The notes below the pieces were generated by a model, which was not told the origin of the DNA, ran no database searches, and was given only the letters and a program-made list of their open reading frames with translations. A DNA stretch of 64,000 nucleotides from Prochlorococcus marinus str. MIT 9314. Its GTDB lineage: Bacteria; Cyanobacteriota; Cyanobacteriia; PCC-6307; Cyanobiaceae. Of this stretch, positions 30,582 through 40,989 are shown one piece after another (positions within the stretch are counted from its first letter, which is position 1; each line of letters starts with the position of its first letter). Both the position numbers and the translations under genes were made by a program. The stretch is taken from NCBI RefSeq assembly GCF_000760035.1, contig NZ_JNAO01000002.1:47111-111110 (forward strand). Reading direction: 5' to 3'.

Positions 30582-33107
30582 TTAGAAGTTAGCACCTGCT
30601 AATTCTTGAGAAGATTCTTCAGAAGAAATATTTATTGTAACTTTTTTATTATCATCTATGTCAACTAAAGCATTATCTCCATCTTTTATTCTCCCAGAAA
30701 GAACTTCTTCAGCCAAACTATCTTCTAGTAAGCGCATAACTGCCCTTCTCAAAGGTCTTGCTCCGTAAGAAGGATTGTAACCTTCTTCAACGAGTCTTTC
30801 TTTGAAAGCATCGGTGACATTTAATTTAATACCTTTATCCTGTAGTCGGACAAAAACTTCTTGCAACATTATTTCAGCAATTTCTTTAACTTCATTTTTA
30901 GTTAATTGTCTGAATACAATTATTTCATCAAGTCTATTTAAAAATTCAGGCCTAAAGTATTGCTTAAGTTCTTCATTAACTAGTGATTTAATTCTGTTAT
31001 ATTGGCTATCTTCAACTGAATCACCTGAGAATTCGAATCCTAGTCCGCCCCCACCTTTCTCAATTACTTTTGAACCGATATTAGAGGTCATTATTAACAA
31101 TGTATTTTTAAAATCTACAGTTCTACCTTTGGAGTCAGTTAGTCTTCCGTCTTCAAGTAGTTGCAATAATAAGTTGAAAACATCTGGATGCGCCTTTTCA
31201 ACCTCATCAAATAAAACAACAGTATAAGGACGTCTTCTAACAGCTTCAGTAAGCTGACCACCTTCATTAAAACCAACATAACCAGGAGGTGAGCCTATAA
31301 GTTTACTGACTGTATGTCTTTCCATAAATTCTGACATATCTAATCTAATCATTGCTTCTTCACTACCGAAGAAATATGAAGCCAATGATTTAGTCAATTC
31401 AGTTTTACCAACACCGGTAGGACCAGAAAAGATAAAACTTGCTATTGGTCTATTAGGATTTTTTAATCCAACTCTTGCTCTTCTTATGGCTCTTGAGACA
31501 GCCTTTACAGCTTCATCTTGTCCAATTAGCCTTTGGTGAAGTGTTTCCTCCATATTAAGAAGCTTGACTGATTCAGTTTCTGTTAATTTCTGAACAGGAA
31601 CGCCTGTCCATGAAGCGACAATATGAGCTACATCCTCTTCGCTAACAAGGGGGCTTTGTAAAAGTTTTGAATCACTTTTTACAGAATTATCAGCGTCAGC
31701 TTGATCTTCAGCTATAGATTCTTTTTTATTGTCCAAAACCTCTTTAATTTTTGCAGACAATTCCATCTCTTTTTCGCGTAATTGGCCAGCTTGATCGAAA
31801 TTTTGGTCTCTTACGGATTCTTCCTTCTGTTTTTGGACTTGTCTTAGCTCCCTATCTATTTGTTTTGCTTCAGGCGGAAGCTTAGAGTTTATTAAACGTA
31901 CTCTACTTCCTGCCTCGTCAATGAGGTCAATAGCCTTATCAGGTAAAAACCTGTCAGATATGTAACGATCTCCTAAATGTGCGGCGGCCTCAAGCGCATC
32001 ATCAGTAATTTTTAGACGATGATGTTGTTCGTAACGCTCTCTAAGACCTTTTAAAATTTCGATTGTATCTTCTATAGATGGCTCCCCTACCATTACAGGC
32101 TGGAATCTTCTTTCTAGAGCAGCATCTCTTTCGATATGTTTTCTATATTCATCTAGAGTTGTTGCTCCAATACATTGGAGTTCCCCTCTAGCTAATGCTG
32201 GCTTTAGTATATTTGCTGCATCTATAGCTCCTTCAGCAGCTCCAGCACCAATTAAAGTATGCACTTCATCTATAACAAGAATGACGTTACCTGCTGATTT
32301 AATTTCTTCCATAATTTTTTTTAACCTTTCTTCAAATTCACCTCTATATTTTGTTCCTGCCACCAAAAGACCTATATCAAGAGTCAAAACTCTTTTATCT
32401 TCAAGTATGTCTGGGATATCCCCTGTTTGTATTCTTTGAGCTAGACCTTCTGCTATAGCTGTTTTGCCTACACCTGGCTCCCCAATAAGAACAGGATTAT
32501 TTTTTGTCCTCCTACCAAGTATTTGGACTACACGATCTATTTCTGAATGGCGTCCAACGACTGGATCTAATTTTGACTCACTCGCTAACTTTGTTAAATT
32601 TGTTCCGAATTCATCAAGAGTAGCAGTTTTTAAGTTACCCTTAGTTGTACTAGTACCTGTGCCAACTTCGGCGGTTTCACCAAGCATCCTTATAACTTGA
32701 GTTCTAACTTTTGTAAGGTCAATATTAAGATTTTCAAGAACTCTTGCAGCCACACCTTCACCTTCTCTTATTAGACCCAACAATAAATGTTCTGTACCAA
32801 TGTAATTGTGGCCAAGTTGACGAGCCTCTTCTAGAGATAGTTCTAAAACTCTTTTAGCCCTGGGAGTAAAAGGTATTTCTACAGCAACAAACCCTGAACC
32901 TCTACCTATTATCTTTTCAACTTCTATCCTTGAATCTTTTAAATTAACTCCAAGTGATTTAAGTACTTTCGCTGCGACACCAGTTCCTTCTCCAATCAAC
33001 CCCAAAAGAATTTGTTCTGTTCCAACAAAATTATGACCAAGTCTTCTAGCTTCCTCTTGAGCAAGCATAATGACTTTTATAGCTTTTTCTGTAAATCTTT
33101 CAAACAT
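30582..33107 (-). CDS. clpC: ATP-dependent Clp protease ATPase subunit ClpC
   Basis: An 841-residue class-I Hsp100 unfoldase that feeds proteins to ClpP. The N-terminus has two Clp-N repeats (each with [18 protein letters not shown] sequence). The first AAA+ module has [15 protein letters not shown] (near 205) and DEVHTL. A middle UVR-like helix follows ([15 protein letters not shown]), then the second module with [23 protein letters not shown] in the second module is the expected tripeptide loop (LGF) for ClpP docking. In cyanobacteria ClpC is essential and works in quality control and pigment-protein turnover. It is transcribed first, followed by the GldA-like gene. Confidence 0.97.
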   Translation of the reverse strand: MFERFTEKAIKVIMLAQEEARRLGHNFVGTEQILLGLIGEGTGVAAKVLKSLGVNLKDSRIEVEKIIGRGSGFVAVEIPFTPRAKRVLELSLEEARQLGHNYIGTEHLLLGLIREGEGVAARVLENLNIDLTKVRTQVIRMLGETAEVGTGTSTTKGNLKTATLDEFGTNLTKLASESKLDPVVGRHSEIDRVVQILGRRTKNNPVLIGEPGVGKTAIAEGLAQRIQTGDIPDILEDKRVLTLDIGLLVAGTKYRGEFEERLKKIMEEIKSAGNVILVIDEVHTLIGAGAAEGAIDAANILKPALARGELQCIGATTLDEYRKHIERDAALERRFQPVMVGEPSIEDTIEILKGLRERYEQHHRLKITDDALEAAAHLGDRYISDRFLPDKAIDLIDEAGSRVRLINSKLPPEAKQIDRELRQVQKQKEESVRDQNFDQAGQLREKEMELSAKIKEVLDNKKESIAEDQADADNSVKSDSKLLQSPLVSEEDVAHIVASWTGVPVQKLTETESVKLLNMEETLHQRLIGQDEAVKAVSRAIRRARVGLKNPNRPIASFIFSGPTGVGKTELTKSLASYFFGSEEAMIRLDMSEFMERHTVSKLIGSPPGYVGFNEGGQLTEAVRRRPYTVVLFDEVEKAHPDVFNLLLQLLEDGRLTDSKGRTVDFKNTLLIMTSNIGSKVIEKGGGGLGFEFSGDSVEDSQYNRIKSLVNEELKQYFRPEFLNRLDEIIVFRQLTKNEVKEIAEIMLQEVFVRLQDKGIKLNVTDAFKERLVEEGYNPSYGARPLRRAVMRLLEDSLAEEVLSGRIKDGDNALVDIDDNKKVTINISSEESSQELAGANF

Positions 33108-33189
33108 TAGAAGATTAAATTCCTATTAATAACCTACCAGTAATATGTCAATTTTGTGTTCAGAATGAGCTTTTGTGAATACCCAAAAG

Positions 33190-33195
33190 TATAAT
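33190..33195 (+). promoter_or_regulatory. Perfect -10 hexamer (TATAAT) in the clpC-rimI gap
   Basis: TATAAT on the plus strand sits between two leftward genes. The upstream -35 position is poor (GAGCTT or TGAGCT). A 16-codon frame begins 31 bases downstream. In such A+T-rich DNA a chance match is quite possible. Confidence 0.25.
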
Positions 33196-33226
33196 TTATC
33201 GAATTAAATTTAAATTTTTTAGTGAT

Positions 33227-33277
33227 ATGACAAGAAATTATAGTAATTTCAGGGATTATGGTTATCCGAACATTTAA
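33227..33277 (+). CDS. Possible 16-residue micro-ORF
   Basis: The frame reads MTRNYSNFRDYGYPNI and stop. It is unusually rich in Tyr, Arg, Asn and Gly for this A+T-rich DNA, where random frames are mostly Lys, Asn, Ile and Phe. No ribosome-binding sequence is visible and I do not recognise the peptide. It may be a real micropeptide, the remnant of a longer gene, or chance. Confidence 0.2.
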   Translation: MTRNYSNFRDYGYPNI

Positions 33278-33286
33278 ATTTTTACA

Positions 33287-33727
33287 TTATTTTGTTGTTA
33301 ATTTTTTTTCTTTTAAAAGAGCATTTGAACCATCTTTATAATAATTTTTTCTTATTCCCACAGTAGAAAAATCAAAGCGACTATAAAATCTTTCAGCAGT
33401 AAAATTGCTCTGAGAAACCTCCAATAGTAATTTCTTTAAATTTAATTTTTCACATTTTTTTATTAAATAGCTCATAAGATAAGATCCAAATCCCTTTTTT
33501 CTAAATTTCTTATTTACAACAAAATAATTTATTTGAGCTTCATCAAGAACAACTTGAAAAACACATATACCAATGACTAAATTTTTAATTAATAACCCCA
33601 AGATTTTTGTGTCATCTTTTTTGAATTCGTTAGCCCATTGTTCTTTACTCCATAGACAAATCGTATTTGAATCCAATTGATAACATAAATCAATATCTTT
33701 CTTATTTATTTGTTTAATAGATATCAT
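33287..33727 (-). CDS. rimI: RimI-like GNAT N-acetyltransferase
   Basis: A 146-residue GCN5-related acetyltransferase. The acetyl-CoA loop is the degenerate FRKKGFGSYLMSYLI (near 79-93, R/Q-x-x-G-x-G pattern). LLLEVSQSNFTAERFYSRF (about 104-122) is the family's N-A-x-x-F/Y-Y segment, which supports RimI-type N-terminal acetylation of a protein such as ribosomal S18. Many GNATs share this layout, so the substrate is uncertain. It lies 179 bases upstream of clpC on the same strand and is divergent from lysA. Confidence 0.75.
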   Translation of the reverse strand: MISIKQINKKDIDLCYQLDSNTICLWSKEQWANEFKKDDTKILGLLIKNLVIGICVFQVVLDEAQINYFVVNKKFRKKGFGSYLMSYLIKKCEKLNLKKLLLEVSQSNFTAERFYSRFDFSTVGIRKNYYKDGSNALLKEKKLTTK

Positions 33728-33815
33728 TTATTATGTATTTATATTTATAAAATTCAAATCTATAGTCATTATAAAATATGACAGTTTTGACTAAGGCTTT
33801 ATTCGAAGTTCTCCC

Positions 33816-35189
33816 ATGGAAGAAAAACAATCTTTTTTAAAACAAAAAATTGACTTGGAAAGTCCTAACAGAAATATTATGCCCATTACTACATCCATTG
33901 AAAGAGATGGGAAATTGTCAGTTGGTGGATGTTCTATTGAAGAACTAGTTAAAAAATATGATTCTCCTCTTTATATCCTGGATGAAATCACTTTAAGAAA
34001 TTCTTGTAAAGCGTACAAAAAAGCATTAGACAAATATTACCCAGGAAAATCCTTGCCCATTTATGCCTCTAAGGCAAATAGTTCCATTTTCATGAGTAGT
34101 CTTGTTTCCTCGGAAGGTTTAGGACTTGATGCTGTTTCAGAAGGAGAACTATTAACTGCTATTAAAGGTGGGGTTCCAAATGAAAAAATTGTTTTTCATG
34201 GTAACAACAAATCAGACAAAGAATTAGAATTCGCAGTTAGAAATAATATTAAAGTTATTGTAGATAATGATTACGACTTAGAAAGATTAGATGAGATCTC
34301 AAATTCATTTAATCATGATTTAGAAATAATGATTCGCTTTACTCCTGGGATAGAATGCCATACACATGAATATATTAGAACTGGATCATTCGATAGCAAA
34401 TTTGGTTTCGGAATAGAATATTTAAATACTCTATTTAACAGAATCAGCAATACAACGCACCTAAAATTAAAAGGCTTACATGCTCATATTGGTTCACAGA
34501 TTTTTGAACTTGACCCTCACAAGGATCTGGGAGAAATAATGGTAAAAGTTATCTTAGACGCCAAAAAATTTGGTCATGATATTGAGGAACTAAATGTTGG
34601 AGGGGGTTTAGGTATCAGGTATACAGAAAGTGATGATCCCCCTTCAATTGATGAATGGGTAAAAACAATTTCTTATTCCGTTGTTGAAGCTTGTAAAAAA
34701 AACAACTTAGATTTTCCCACATTAATGTGCGAACCAGGTAGATCTATTGTTTCTACAGCAGGTATAACCATTTACAAAATTGGGGCTTTTAAAGAAATTC
34801 CTGGTATCAGAACATATTTATCTGTTGATGGTGGTATGAGTGATAATCCAAGACCCATTACATATCAATCAAATTATTCTGCATGTTTAGTAAGTAATCC
34901 ATTTAATATTAATTCCAAAAATAAATATACTATTGCTGGTAAGCACTGCGAATCGGGAGATGTTTTGTTTAAAGAAATTGAACTAGCAGAATGTAAAACG
35001 GGAGATCTTATATGTGTTTTCGGTACTGGTGCATATAATAATTCAATGAGTTCTAACTACAACAGAATTCCAAGACCTGCTGCTCTTTTAGTTAAAGATG
35101 GAGAGGCAGAAATTATTCAAAAAAGAGAAAGCCCATTGGATCTTTTAAAATATGACGTATTACCTGATCGCTTTATCAAACAAAATTAG
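33816..35189 (+). CDS. lysA: Diaminopimelate decarboxylase
   Basis: This fold-type III PLP enzyme converts meso-diaminopimelate to lysine. At 457 residues it has an N-terminal extension of about 25 residues. Lys86 in PIYASKANSS is the Schiff-base residue. GGGLGIRYTE is the phosphate-binding Gly loop, CEPGRSIV follows, and VFGTGAYNNSMSSNYNRI near the end carries the substrate-binding Tyr. It is the first gene of a rightward run with cdaA, uppS, bioB and trhO. Diaminopimelate also feeds peptidoglycan, which may explain its placement with uppS. Confidence 0.95.
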   Translation: MEEKQSFLKQKIDLESPNRNIMPITTSIERDGKLSVGGCSIEELVKKYDSPLYILDEITLRNSCKAYKKALDKYYPGKSLPIYASKANSSIFMSSLVSSEGLGLDAVSEGELLTAIKGGVPNEKIVFHGNNKSDKELEFAVRNNIKVIVDNDYDLERLDEISNSFNHDLEIMIRFTPGIECHTHEYIRTGSFDSKFGFGIEYLNTLFNRISNTTHLKLKGLHAHIGSQIFELDPHKDLGEIMVKVILDAKKFGHDIEELNVGGGLGIRYTESDDPPSIDEWVKTISYSVVEACKKNNLDFPTLMCEPGRSIVSTAGITIYKIGAFKEIPGIRTYLSVDGGMSDNPRPITYQSNYSACLVSNPFNINSKNKYTIAGKHCESGDVLFKEIELAECKTGDLICVFGTGAYNNSMSSNYNRIPRPAALLVKDGEAEIIQKRESPLDLLKYDVLPDRFIKQN

Positions 35190-35217
35190 GTACATTTAAA
35201 TTAATTTTGTTTTTAGT

Positions 35218-36126
35218 GTGAATTTCTGGGGGATTATAAATTTAAAGCTTTTATTAGATGTCTTATTTGCTGTTGGTTTCGGACTATTATTATTCTCTAG
35301 AGTAAAAGAACAACGGACATTATGGCTTCTAAGAGGATATTTGTTTTTAGTATCATCCGCATGGTTTATTCAAAGATATGCATACTTACCACTTACATCA
35401 AAATTAATTGATGCTGCAGTCCTTGCTTGCTCTCTCTCATTAGCGATCCTTTGGCAAGGAGAGTTAAGAAGATTAATGGAATTACTAGGCACTGGGAGGC
35501 TAGCTGTATTACTAGGTAATCCACCAAAGGAATTTAGAGCTACTTCAACTACCATTACCCAGTTAGTTGATACTGCCGGTAAACTCTCTCAAAATAGAAG
35601 AGGTGCTTTAATCGTTGTAGATTTGGGGAGTGATTTAAGACCTGAAGATTTTTTATATTCAGGTACCAATATTGAGGCACAATTATCAACTGACCTTTTA
35701 ATAAATCTTTTTGCTACAGATACGCCTTTACATGATGGAGCAGTTCTCGTGAAAGGAAATAAAATAATTTCTGCAGGCGTAATACTTCCTCTCTCAAGAC
35801 AAGGAATAAGTAGATATGGCACAAGACATTTAGCAGCATTAGGTATTACAGAAAGATTTGACAGATGTATTTGTATTGTTGTTTCTGAAGAAACAGGTAC
35901 ATTATCATTAGCAAACCAAGGCAAACTTGAAAGGCCAATTACCAGCAGCAGGTTACAAGAACTTCTTGCAAAATTGATTGGGAATCAAAACTCTATGGGA
36001 GCAAATAAAGCATCTTTAAGTAAAAATGTTTCATCCCAAAAGAATGACTCGAGTGATAATATCATCAGTGGTATTAATAAAAAAGAGTCAGAAAAATCAG
36101 AAATTTTTATTAACAAAAAGGATTAA
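35218..36126 (+). CDS. cdaA: Membrane diadenylate cyclase CdaA
   Basis: A 302-residue CdaA that makes cyclic di-AMP from two ATP. It starts with GTG 28 bases after lysA. Two or three membrane helices (about 10-27, 38-55 and 62-78) precede the DAC domain. The nucleotide/metal motif is intact as LHDGAVLV (DGA 173-175). The RHR motif of characterised cyclases instead reads GTRHLAALG (RHL 203-205), so the second Arg is Leu. SEETGTLSLA near 224-233 is also typical. The C-terminal ~45 residues are a polar Lys/Ser tail. Second-messenger use in potassium, osmotic or night metabolism is inferred from other cyanobacteria. Confidence 0.92.
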   Translation: MNFWGIINLKLLLDVLFAVGFGLLLFSRVKEQRTLWLLRGYLFLVSSAWFIQRYAYLPLTSKLIDAAVLACSLSLAILWQGELRRLMELLGTGRLAVLLGNPPKEFRATSTTITQLVDTAGKLSQNRRGALIVVDLGSDLRPEDFLYSGTNIEAQLSTDLLINLFATDTPLHDGAVLVKGNKIISAGVILPLSRQGISRYGTRHLAALGITERFDRCICIVVSEETGTLSLANQGKLERPITSSRLQELLAKLIGNQNSMGANKASLSKNVSSQKNDSSDNIISGINKKESEKSEIFINKKD

Positions 36127-36129
36127 CTA

Positions 36130-36933
36130 ATGAATTTAGAAAAAGTAATAGACGATAAAATTTCTGACTTATTAGTGAAAATAGATAAGCAAAAATTGCC
36201 CAAGCATATAGCAATAATTATGGACGGCAATGGGAGATGGGCGACTAAAAAAGGTTTACCCCGATCATTTGGACATAAACAGGGCGTAAGTGTATTAAAA
36301 AAAATTCTCAAATCTGCAAAAAATTTAGGTTGTAAAGTAATTACTGTTTATGCTTTTTCAACTGAGAATTGGACAAGACCAACAAAAGAAGTTGATTTTC
36401 TTATAAATCTTTTTAGAGAAGTTTTAAAAAACGAAATTAAAGAAATACATGAAGAATCAACAAAAATAAAATTTATTGGAGATTTAACTCCTTTCCCCAA
36501 AAATTTGAGAGAAATAATATCTAGTTCAGAATCACTTACTAAAAACAACAATAAATTTTTATTCAATGTTTGTGTTAATTACGGAGGCAGACAAGAAATA
36601 GTAAAAGTTGCAAAAGAACTAGCAATAAAATCTTCTTCTGGAGAAATAAAACCAAGTGAAATTAATGAAGAATTATTTAATTCAGAGTTATTAACTAGAG
36701 GAATTAAGGATCCAGAATTACTAATAAGAACTAGTGGTGAAAAAAGGATAAGTAATTTTTTATTATGGCAATTAGCATATTCAGAAATTTATATATCTGA
36801 CGTACTTTGGCCAGAGTTCAATGAGCATGAATTTCTTAAAGCAATAATTGATTACCAATCAAGAAATAGACGTTTCGGCGGTATAGAATCATTACCAAAT
36901 GAATCTCTTGAAGATTCTCAATATATTTCCTAA
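36130..36933 (+). CDS. uppS: Undecaprenyl diphosphate synthase (cis-prenyltransferase)
   Basis: A 267-residue cis-prenyltransferase that extends farnesyl diphosphate with IPP to the C55 carrier lipid for peptidoglycan. Visible are [14 protein letters not shown] with the Mg-binding Asp32, [18 protein letters not shown] near 75-86, and the C-terminal [20 protein letters not shown] and DVLWPEF, all diagnostic. An N-terminal extension of about 25 residues precedes the core. It begins three bases after the cdaA stop, so translation is probably coupled. Confidence 0.95.
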   Translation: MNLEKVIDDKISDLLVKIDKQKLPKHIAIIMDGNGRWATKKGLPRSFGHKQGVSVLKKILKSAKNLGCKVITVYAFSTENWTRPTKEVDFLINLFREVLKNEIKEIHEESTKIKFIGDLTPFPKNLREIISSSESLTKNNNKFLFNVCVNYGGRQEIVKVAKELAIKSSSGEIKPSEINEELFNSELLTRGIKDPELLIRTSGEKRISNFLLWQLAYSEIYISDVLWPEFNEHEFLKAIIDYQSRNRRFGGIESLPNESLEDSQYIS

Positions 36934-36938
36934 TAAAA

Positions 36939-37946
36939 ATGGCTAATTCAAATAATCAGTTATTAAAAGAAATTAGGTTTGATTGGAATAAAGCGGAGAT
37001 TTTAAAAATACTTAATATGCCTCTTATTGATTTAATGTGGGAATCACAAAACGTTCACAGGAAATTCAACAAATACGATATTCAATTAGCATCATTGCTC
37101 AGCGTAAAAACTGGTGGATGCGAGGAAAATTGTTCGTATTGTAGCCAATCAATTTATAGTGCTAGCGAAATCAAAAGTCATCCACAGTTTCAAGTTGAAG
37201 AGGTTTTAGCAAGAGCTAAAGTAGCAAAAAATGAGGGTGCTGATAGGTTTTGTATGGGTTGGGCATGGAGAGAAATTAGAGATGGGAAATCTTTTAATGC
37301 AATGTTGGAGATGGTTAGCGGTGTAAGAGATTTAGGGATGGAAGCATGCGTTACTGCTGGGATGCTTACAGAAGAACAAGCTTCCAAACTTGCTGATGCA
37401 GGCTTGACCGCGTATAACCACAATCTTGATACTAGTCCTGAGCATTATAAAAATATTATTACGACTAGAACTTATCAAGACAGACTAGAAACTATCAAAA
37501 GAGTAAGGAATGCAGGAATAAATGTTTGTTGTGGAGGAATAATAGGCTTGGGTGAAACTAATGGTGATAGAGCATCTCTATTGGAAGTGCTTTCAAACAT
37601 GAATCCACACCCTGAAAGTGTTCCCATAAATTCATTAGTAGCTATTGAAGGCACTGATTTAGAAGATAATCAAGATATTGATTCTATTGAAATGATAAGG
37701 ATGATCGCTACAGCAAGAATTCTTATGCCTAAAAGTAAAATAAGACTAAGTGCAGGGAGAGAAAAGCTCTCAAAAGAAGCCCAAATATTATGTTTTCAAT
37801 GTGGGGCAAATTCAATTTTTTATGGAGATGAGTTACTCACAACTTCAAATCCATCTTTTCAATCAGACAGAAAACTTCTTAAAGAGGTTGGAGTATCATT
37901 TAACAAAGATTTTGAAACTTGTGAAAAAACATTATCTTCTTTATGA
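36939..37946 (+). CDS. bioB: Biotin synthase
   Basis: A 335-residue radical SAM enzyme inserting sulfur into dethiobiotin. The [4Fe-4S] motif is [13 protein letters not shown] (Cys61, Cys65, Cys68). Conserved downstream segments include [14 protein letters not shown] near residue 105, [12 protein letters not shown] and [11 protein letters not shown]. It begins five bases after uppS, and its stop TGA overlaps the start of trhO in an ATGA arrangement, so it is embedded in the lysA operon. Confidence 0.96.
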   Translation: MANSNNQLLKEIRFDWNKAEILKILNMPLIDLMWESQNVHRKFNKYDIQLASLLSVKTGGCEENCSYCSQSIYSASEIKSHPQFQVEEVLARAKVAKNEGADRFCMGWAWREIRDGKSFNAMLEMVSGVRDLGMEACVTAGMLTEEQASKLADAGLTAYNHNLDTSPEHYKNIITTRTYQDRLETIKRVRNAGINVCCGGIIGLGETNGDRASLLEVLSNMNPHPESVPINSLVAIEGTDLEDNQDIDSIEMIRMIATARILMPKSKIRLSAGREKLSKEAQILCFQCGANSIFYGDELLTTSNPSFQSDRKLLKEVGVSFNKDFETCEKTLSSL

Positions 37947-38875
37947 AAGGCAAAAATTATAAAATTGTTTCTCTTTACTCTTTCTTCCCATTTCAAGAAA
38001 ACTTAATTCTTGATCTAAAAAATAAATTATTAGAAATCGAAAATGAAAACGATCTTTCAGGTTTATTTATCTTTGCTAGTGAAGGCATTAATGGAACTAT
38101 TTGTGCTGAGAAAAATGTAATTGATATTGTTATCAATTTACTTAATAAATATACAGATAATAGAAATTTAAATATTAAAGTAAACTTTTCAAAAAACAAA
38201 GTCTTCAAAAAATTAAAAATAAAAATCAAGAAAGAAATAGTTACAATGGGTGTCCCTGAAATAAACCCTTCAGAAGATAATGGGAGCTATATTGACTCAG
38301 CTGATTGGAATAAGTTAATTAAAGATCAAAATACAATAATCATTGATACTAGAAATCATTATGAGGTGTCTATAGGAACATTTCAGAACTCTATAAACCC
38401 AAATACAAAAAATTTTAGCGAATTCCCCAAGTGGGTAGATGATCATTTAGATACCCATTTAGAAAATAAAGAGTCTACAAATATAGCAATGTTTTGTACC
38501 GGAGGAATAAGATGTGAAAAAGCTACTACTTTGCTGAAAAAGAAAGGTTATAAAAATATATATCATCTACAAGGGGGCATCCTTCAATACCTTGATGATA
38601 AATCAAAAGAAAAAAACTTATTTGAAGGTGAATGTTATGTTTTTGATAATAGAGTTGCTTTAGATCAAGAATTAGAAAAAGGCTCCTACTCCATTTGTCA
38701 TGCATGTGGAATGCCCGTTTCAATTCAAGATCAAAAAAGAAAAGAATATAGAAAGGGTATCCAATGTCATTTCTGCATAGATCAATTCAGTGATGATGAT
38801 AGGAAAAGGTTTGAGGAAAGACAAAAACAGATCGACAGATTAAAAGTTGCAAATCATAAAATCCATAAGAACTAA
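37943..38875 (+). CDS. trhO: tRNA uridine(34) hydroxylase / rhodanese-domain protein
   Basis: A 310-residue YceA/TrhO protein. It has an N-terminal acylphosphatase-like domain (about 1-95) and a central rhodanese domain with the catalytic Cys in [12 protein letters not shown] near residue 180. A C-terminal Cys-rich part follows ([11 protein letters not shown] and GIQCHFCID), which probably binds a metal. In Escherichia coli TrhO hydroxylates U34 of tRNAs without iron-sulfur help. The start ATG overlaps the bioB stop (ATGA). Confidence 0.9.
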   Translation: MKGKNYKIVSLYSFFPFQENLILDLKNKLLEIENENDLSGLFIFASEGINGTICAEKNVIDIVINLLNKYTDNRNLNIKVNFSKNKVFKKLKIKIKKEIVTMGVPEINPSEDNGSYIDSADWNKLIKDQNTIIIDTRNHYEVSIGTFQNSINPNTKNFSEFPKWVDDHLDTHLENKESTNIAMFCTGGIRCEKATTLLKKKGYKNIYHLQGGILQYLDDKSKEKNLFEGECYVFDNRVALDQELEKGSYSICHACGMPVSIQDQKRKEYRKGIQCHFCIDQFSDDDRKRFEERQKQIDRLKVANHKIHKN

Positions 38876-38886
38876 TTTTCAAAATC

Positions 38887-39387
38887 ATGAAGGTTGAAGA
38901 ATTAGAAAAATTAGCAAGTAACATTGGATTATTAATTAAAATTCAAGTTAGAGAAACTCTCGGATTATGTTTCTTTAGAATAGTTATCGCAGAACAGAAA
39001 GATAACATCATTAAGATTTGGGCCGAAATGAAAGGTTGGACTTATTTAAATAAACAAGGTATTCAGCTTGATACATTAAGAATCCTTAGTAAGGCTCCTG
39101 CTTTTGTTTCTGAATTAATATGGGCAACAACTATGGCTTGGGCAATTGAAAAAAAATCTAGCAACAAAGCAAGACTTTTAGCTATTTTTGATAGTGAAGG
39201 ATATAGCAAAAAACTTGTAAGATATTTCAAGTTAATAGGATTCAAAATTGTAAAAGAAGTTGGTTCTAGCCCAGTAGATCTTTTATTAAGATTGATTTGG
39301 GGAGGTGCAGGTACACTAATGAACGGGAATTGTATTTACATATTGAAAAAACTTGAAAAGAAACTTTCTTCAATTGATGAAATTTAA
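38887..39387 (+). CDS. Conserved protein of unknown function (possible acetyltransferase-like fold)
   Basis: A 166-residue soluble protein. I do not recognise a named family with confidence. The segment ARLLAIFDSEGYSKKLVRYF followed by KLIGFKIVKEVGSS resembles the late helix and strand of GNAT acetyltransferases, but the acetyl-CoA loop is not obvious. LRLIWGGAGTLMNGN near residues 138-152 is a distinctive Gly-rich element. It follows trhO by 11 bases as the last gene of the lysA operon and overlaps lipA by four bases tail to tail. Confidence 0.65.
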   Translation: MKVEELEKLASNIGLLIKIQVRETLGLCFFRIVIAEQKDNIIKIWAEMKGWTYLNKQGIQLDTLRILSKAPAFVSELIWATTMAWAIEKKSSNKARLLAIFDSEGYSKKLVRYFKLIGFKIVKEVGSSPVDLLLRLIWGGAGTLMNGNCIYILKKLEKKLSSIDEI

Positions 39388-40283
39388 CTCGCATGATAAC
39401 TACTTCTAACTAAAGGGCCAGAAGATACTTTTTTAAATCCTAATTCCTTACTGAAGCGATATAAATATTCAAACTCTGATGGATCCCAATATTTCTTAAC
39501 TGCCAAATGATTGAATGAGGGCCTTAAATATTGGCCAATTGTAATTTGATCACAATCTATTTCTTTAAGATCATAAATTAAATTTTTTATTTCATCCAAT
39601 GTTTCACCAAGACCTAACATAATGCCTGATTTAGTTTGAATATGAGGAGCAATATCTTTTGACTTTTTTAATAAACTAAGAGATTTTTTGTAATTTGCAC
39701 CCCTCCTAACTTCTTTCTGCAGTCTTTCAACAGTTTCAAGATTGTGATTAAAGCATATTGGATCTTTTTCTAAAATCATCTTCAATCTCTCAGTCTGAAG
39801 GTTATTAGTTTCATCAAAATTTTTGCCCCCGCCCCATAAATCAGGAGTTAAAACCTCTATTTTAATTGTTGAATCAATTTTTCTAATCTCATCAATTGTA
39901 GATATAAATAAATTTGCACCATGATCAGGGAGATCGTCTCTAGCTACAGATGTCAAAACAACATATTTCAAATTTAGTACTTTCACTGCTTCAGCGACTT
40001 GAGTACATTCATCAACATTGATAGAACTAGGTCTACCTTTATTTACCTGACAAAAAGCACATGAACGAGAACATATTGATCCACCAAGTAAGAAAGTAGC
40101 TGTTCCTGAGGCATAACATTCTGCTCTATTTGGACATCTTGCTTCTTCGCAAATAGTATGAATATTTGATTTTTTGATGAGTGTTTGTATTTTTTCGAAT
40201 TCTGAAGCTTTACTAATAGGAAATTTAATCCAAGGGGGAAGTCTTAAGATTTTTTCTTTCTTAATTAAATTATTGTCCCTCAT
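39384..40283 (-). CDS. lipA: Lipoyl synthase
   Basis: A 299-residue radical SAM enzyme that inserts two sulfurs into octanoyl-lipoyl domains. Both clusters are visible: the auxiliary CxxxxCxxxxxC motif (Cys45, Cys50, Cys56 in CEEARCPNRAEC) and the SAM motif CSRSCAFC (Cys71, Cys75, Cys78). The C-terminal RSSY motif (PLVRSSYHAS) that binds the auxiliary cluster is present. Cyanobacteria often have two lipA paralogues; which one this is cannot be told here. It starts three bases after the recR stop. Confidence 0.94.
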   Translation of the reverse strand: MRDNNLIKKEKILRLPPWIKFPISKASEFEKIQTLIKKSNIHTICEEARCPNRAECYASGTATFLLGGSICSRSCAFCQVNKGRPSSINVDECTQVAEAVKVLNLKYVVLTSVARDDLPDHGANLFISTIDEIRKIDSTIKIEVLTPDLWGGGKNFDETNNLQTERLKMILEKDPICFNHNLETVERLQKEVRRGANYKKSLSLLKKSKDIAPHIQTKSGIMLGLGETLDEIKNLIYDLKEIDCDQITIGQYLRPSFNHLAVKKYWDPSEFEYLYRFSKELGFKKVSSGPLVRSSYHAS

Positions 40284-40286
40284 TGT

Positions 40287-40886
40287 CTAATTTAGTGTTG
40301 TTCTTCCTTCTAACGCCCTTGCAAGCGTAACTTCATCAACATATTCAAGTTCACTTCCCATTGGGAGGCCATATGCAATCCTCGTAACTTTAGTAAAAGG
40401 GGCTAACAATTTTCCAATATAAAGACTTGTCGTGTCTCCTTCAACACTGGGGGTCAATGCCAATATGATCTCATCTATTTCAGACTTACTAACTCTTTCT
40501 ACCAAGCTTCTTATTTCTAAGAGTTCGGGGCCAACAGAATCCATTGGAGATATTAAACCACCAATAACATGGTAAACACCTTTAAATTCTCTGGCGCGCT
40601 CCAAAGCGAGCAAATCTTTAGTTTCTGCTACTACACAAATTAGTTTTTGATTTCTTTCAGTATTTTTACAGATTTCACATTCATCTTCTGAAGTCAAATT
40701 GAAACATTTTTTGCAACGACCAACATTACTATGTGCTTCTAACAGAGCCTTTGAAAAATCTTTTATTGTACTTTCAGGTTGTTTTAAAATAAACAGGGCT
40801 AATCGTTGCGCTGTTCTTGGACCAATCCCTGGGAATTTCTCAAAATGACCAATTAATTTTGAAAGCGGTTTGGTATAAGTAATCAA
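40287..40886 (-). CDS. recR: Recombination protein RecR
   Basis: A 199-residue RecR that acts with RecO/RecF to load RecA at gaps. The N-terminal helix-hairpin-helix contains [13 protein letters not shown]. The zinc finger is [16 protein letters not shown] (Cys58, 61, 70, 73), and the Toprim domain follows ([14 protein letters not shown] and [16 protein letters not shown]). It precedes lipA on the minus strand. Confidence 0.95.
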   Translation of the reverse strand: MITYTKPLSKLIGHFEKFPGIGPRTAQRLALFILKQPESTIKDFSKALLEAHSNVGRCKKCFNLTSEDECEICKNTERNQKLICVVAETKDLLALERAREFKGVYHVIGGLISPMDSVGPELLEIRSLVERVSKSEIDEIILALTPSVEGDTTSLYIGKLLAPFTKVTRIAYGLPMGSELEYVDEVTLARALEGRTTLN

Positions 40887-40989
40887 AATTAAACTATTTC
40901 TAGGGATAATTTAGACGCAAAATTCTGAATTGCCATAATTGTTTGCTTTTAATGTCTTATTATGTTTTCAGTTAGTAATTTCAAACAAA

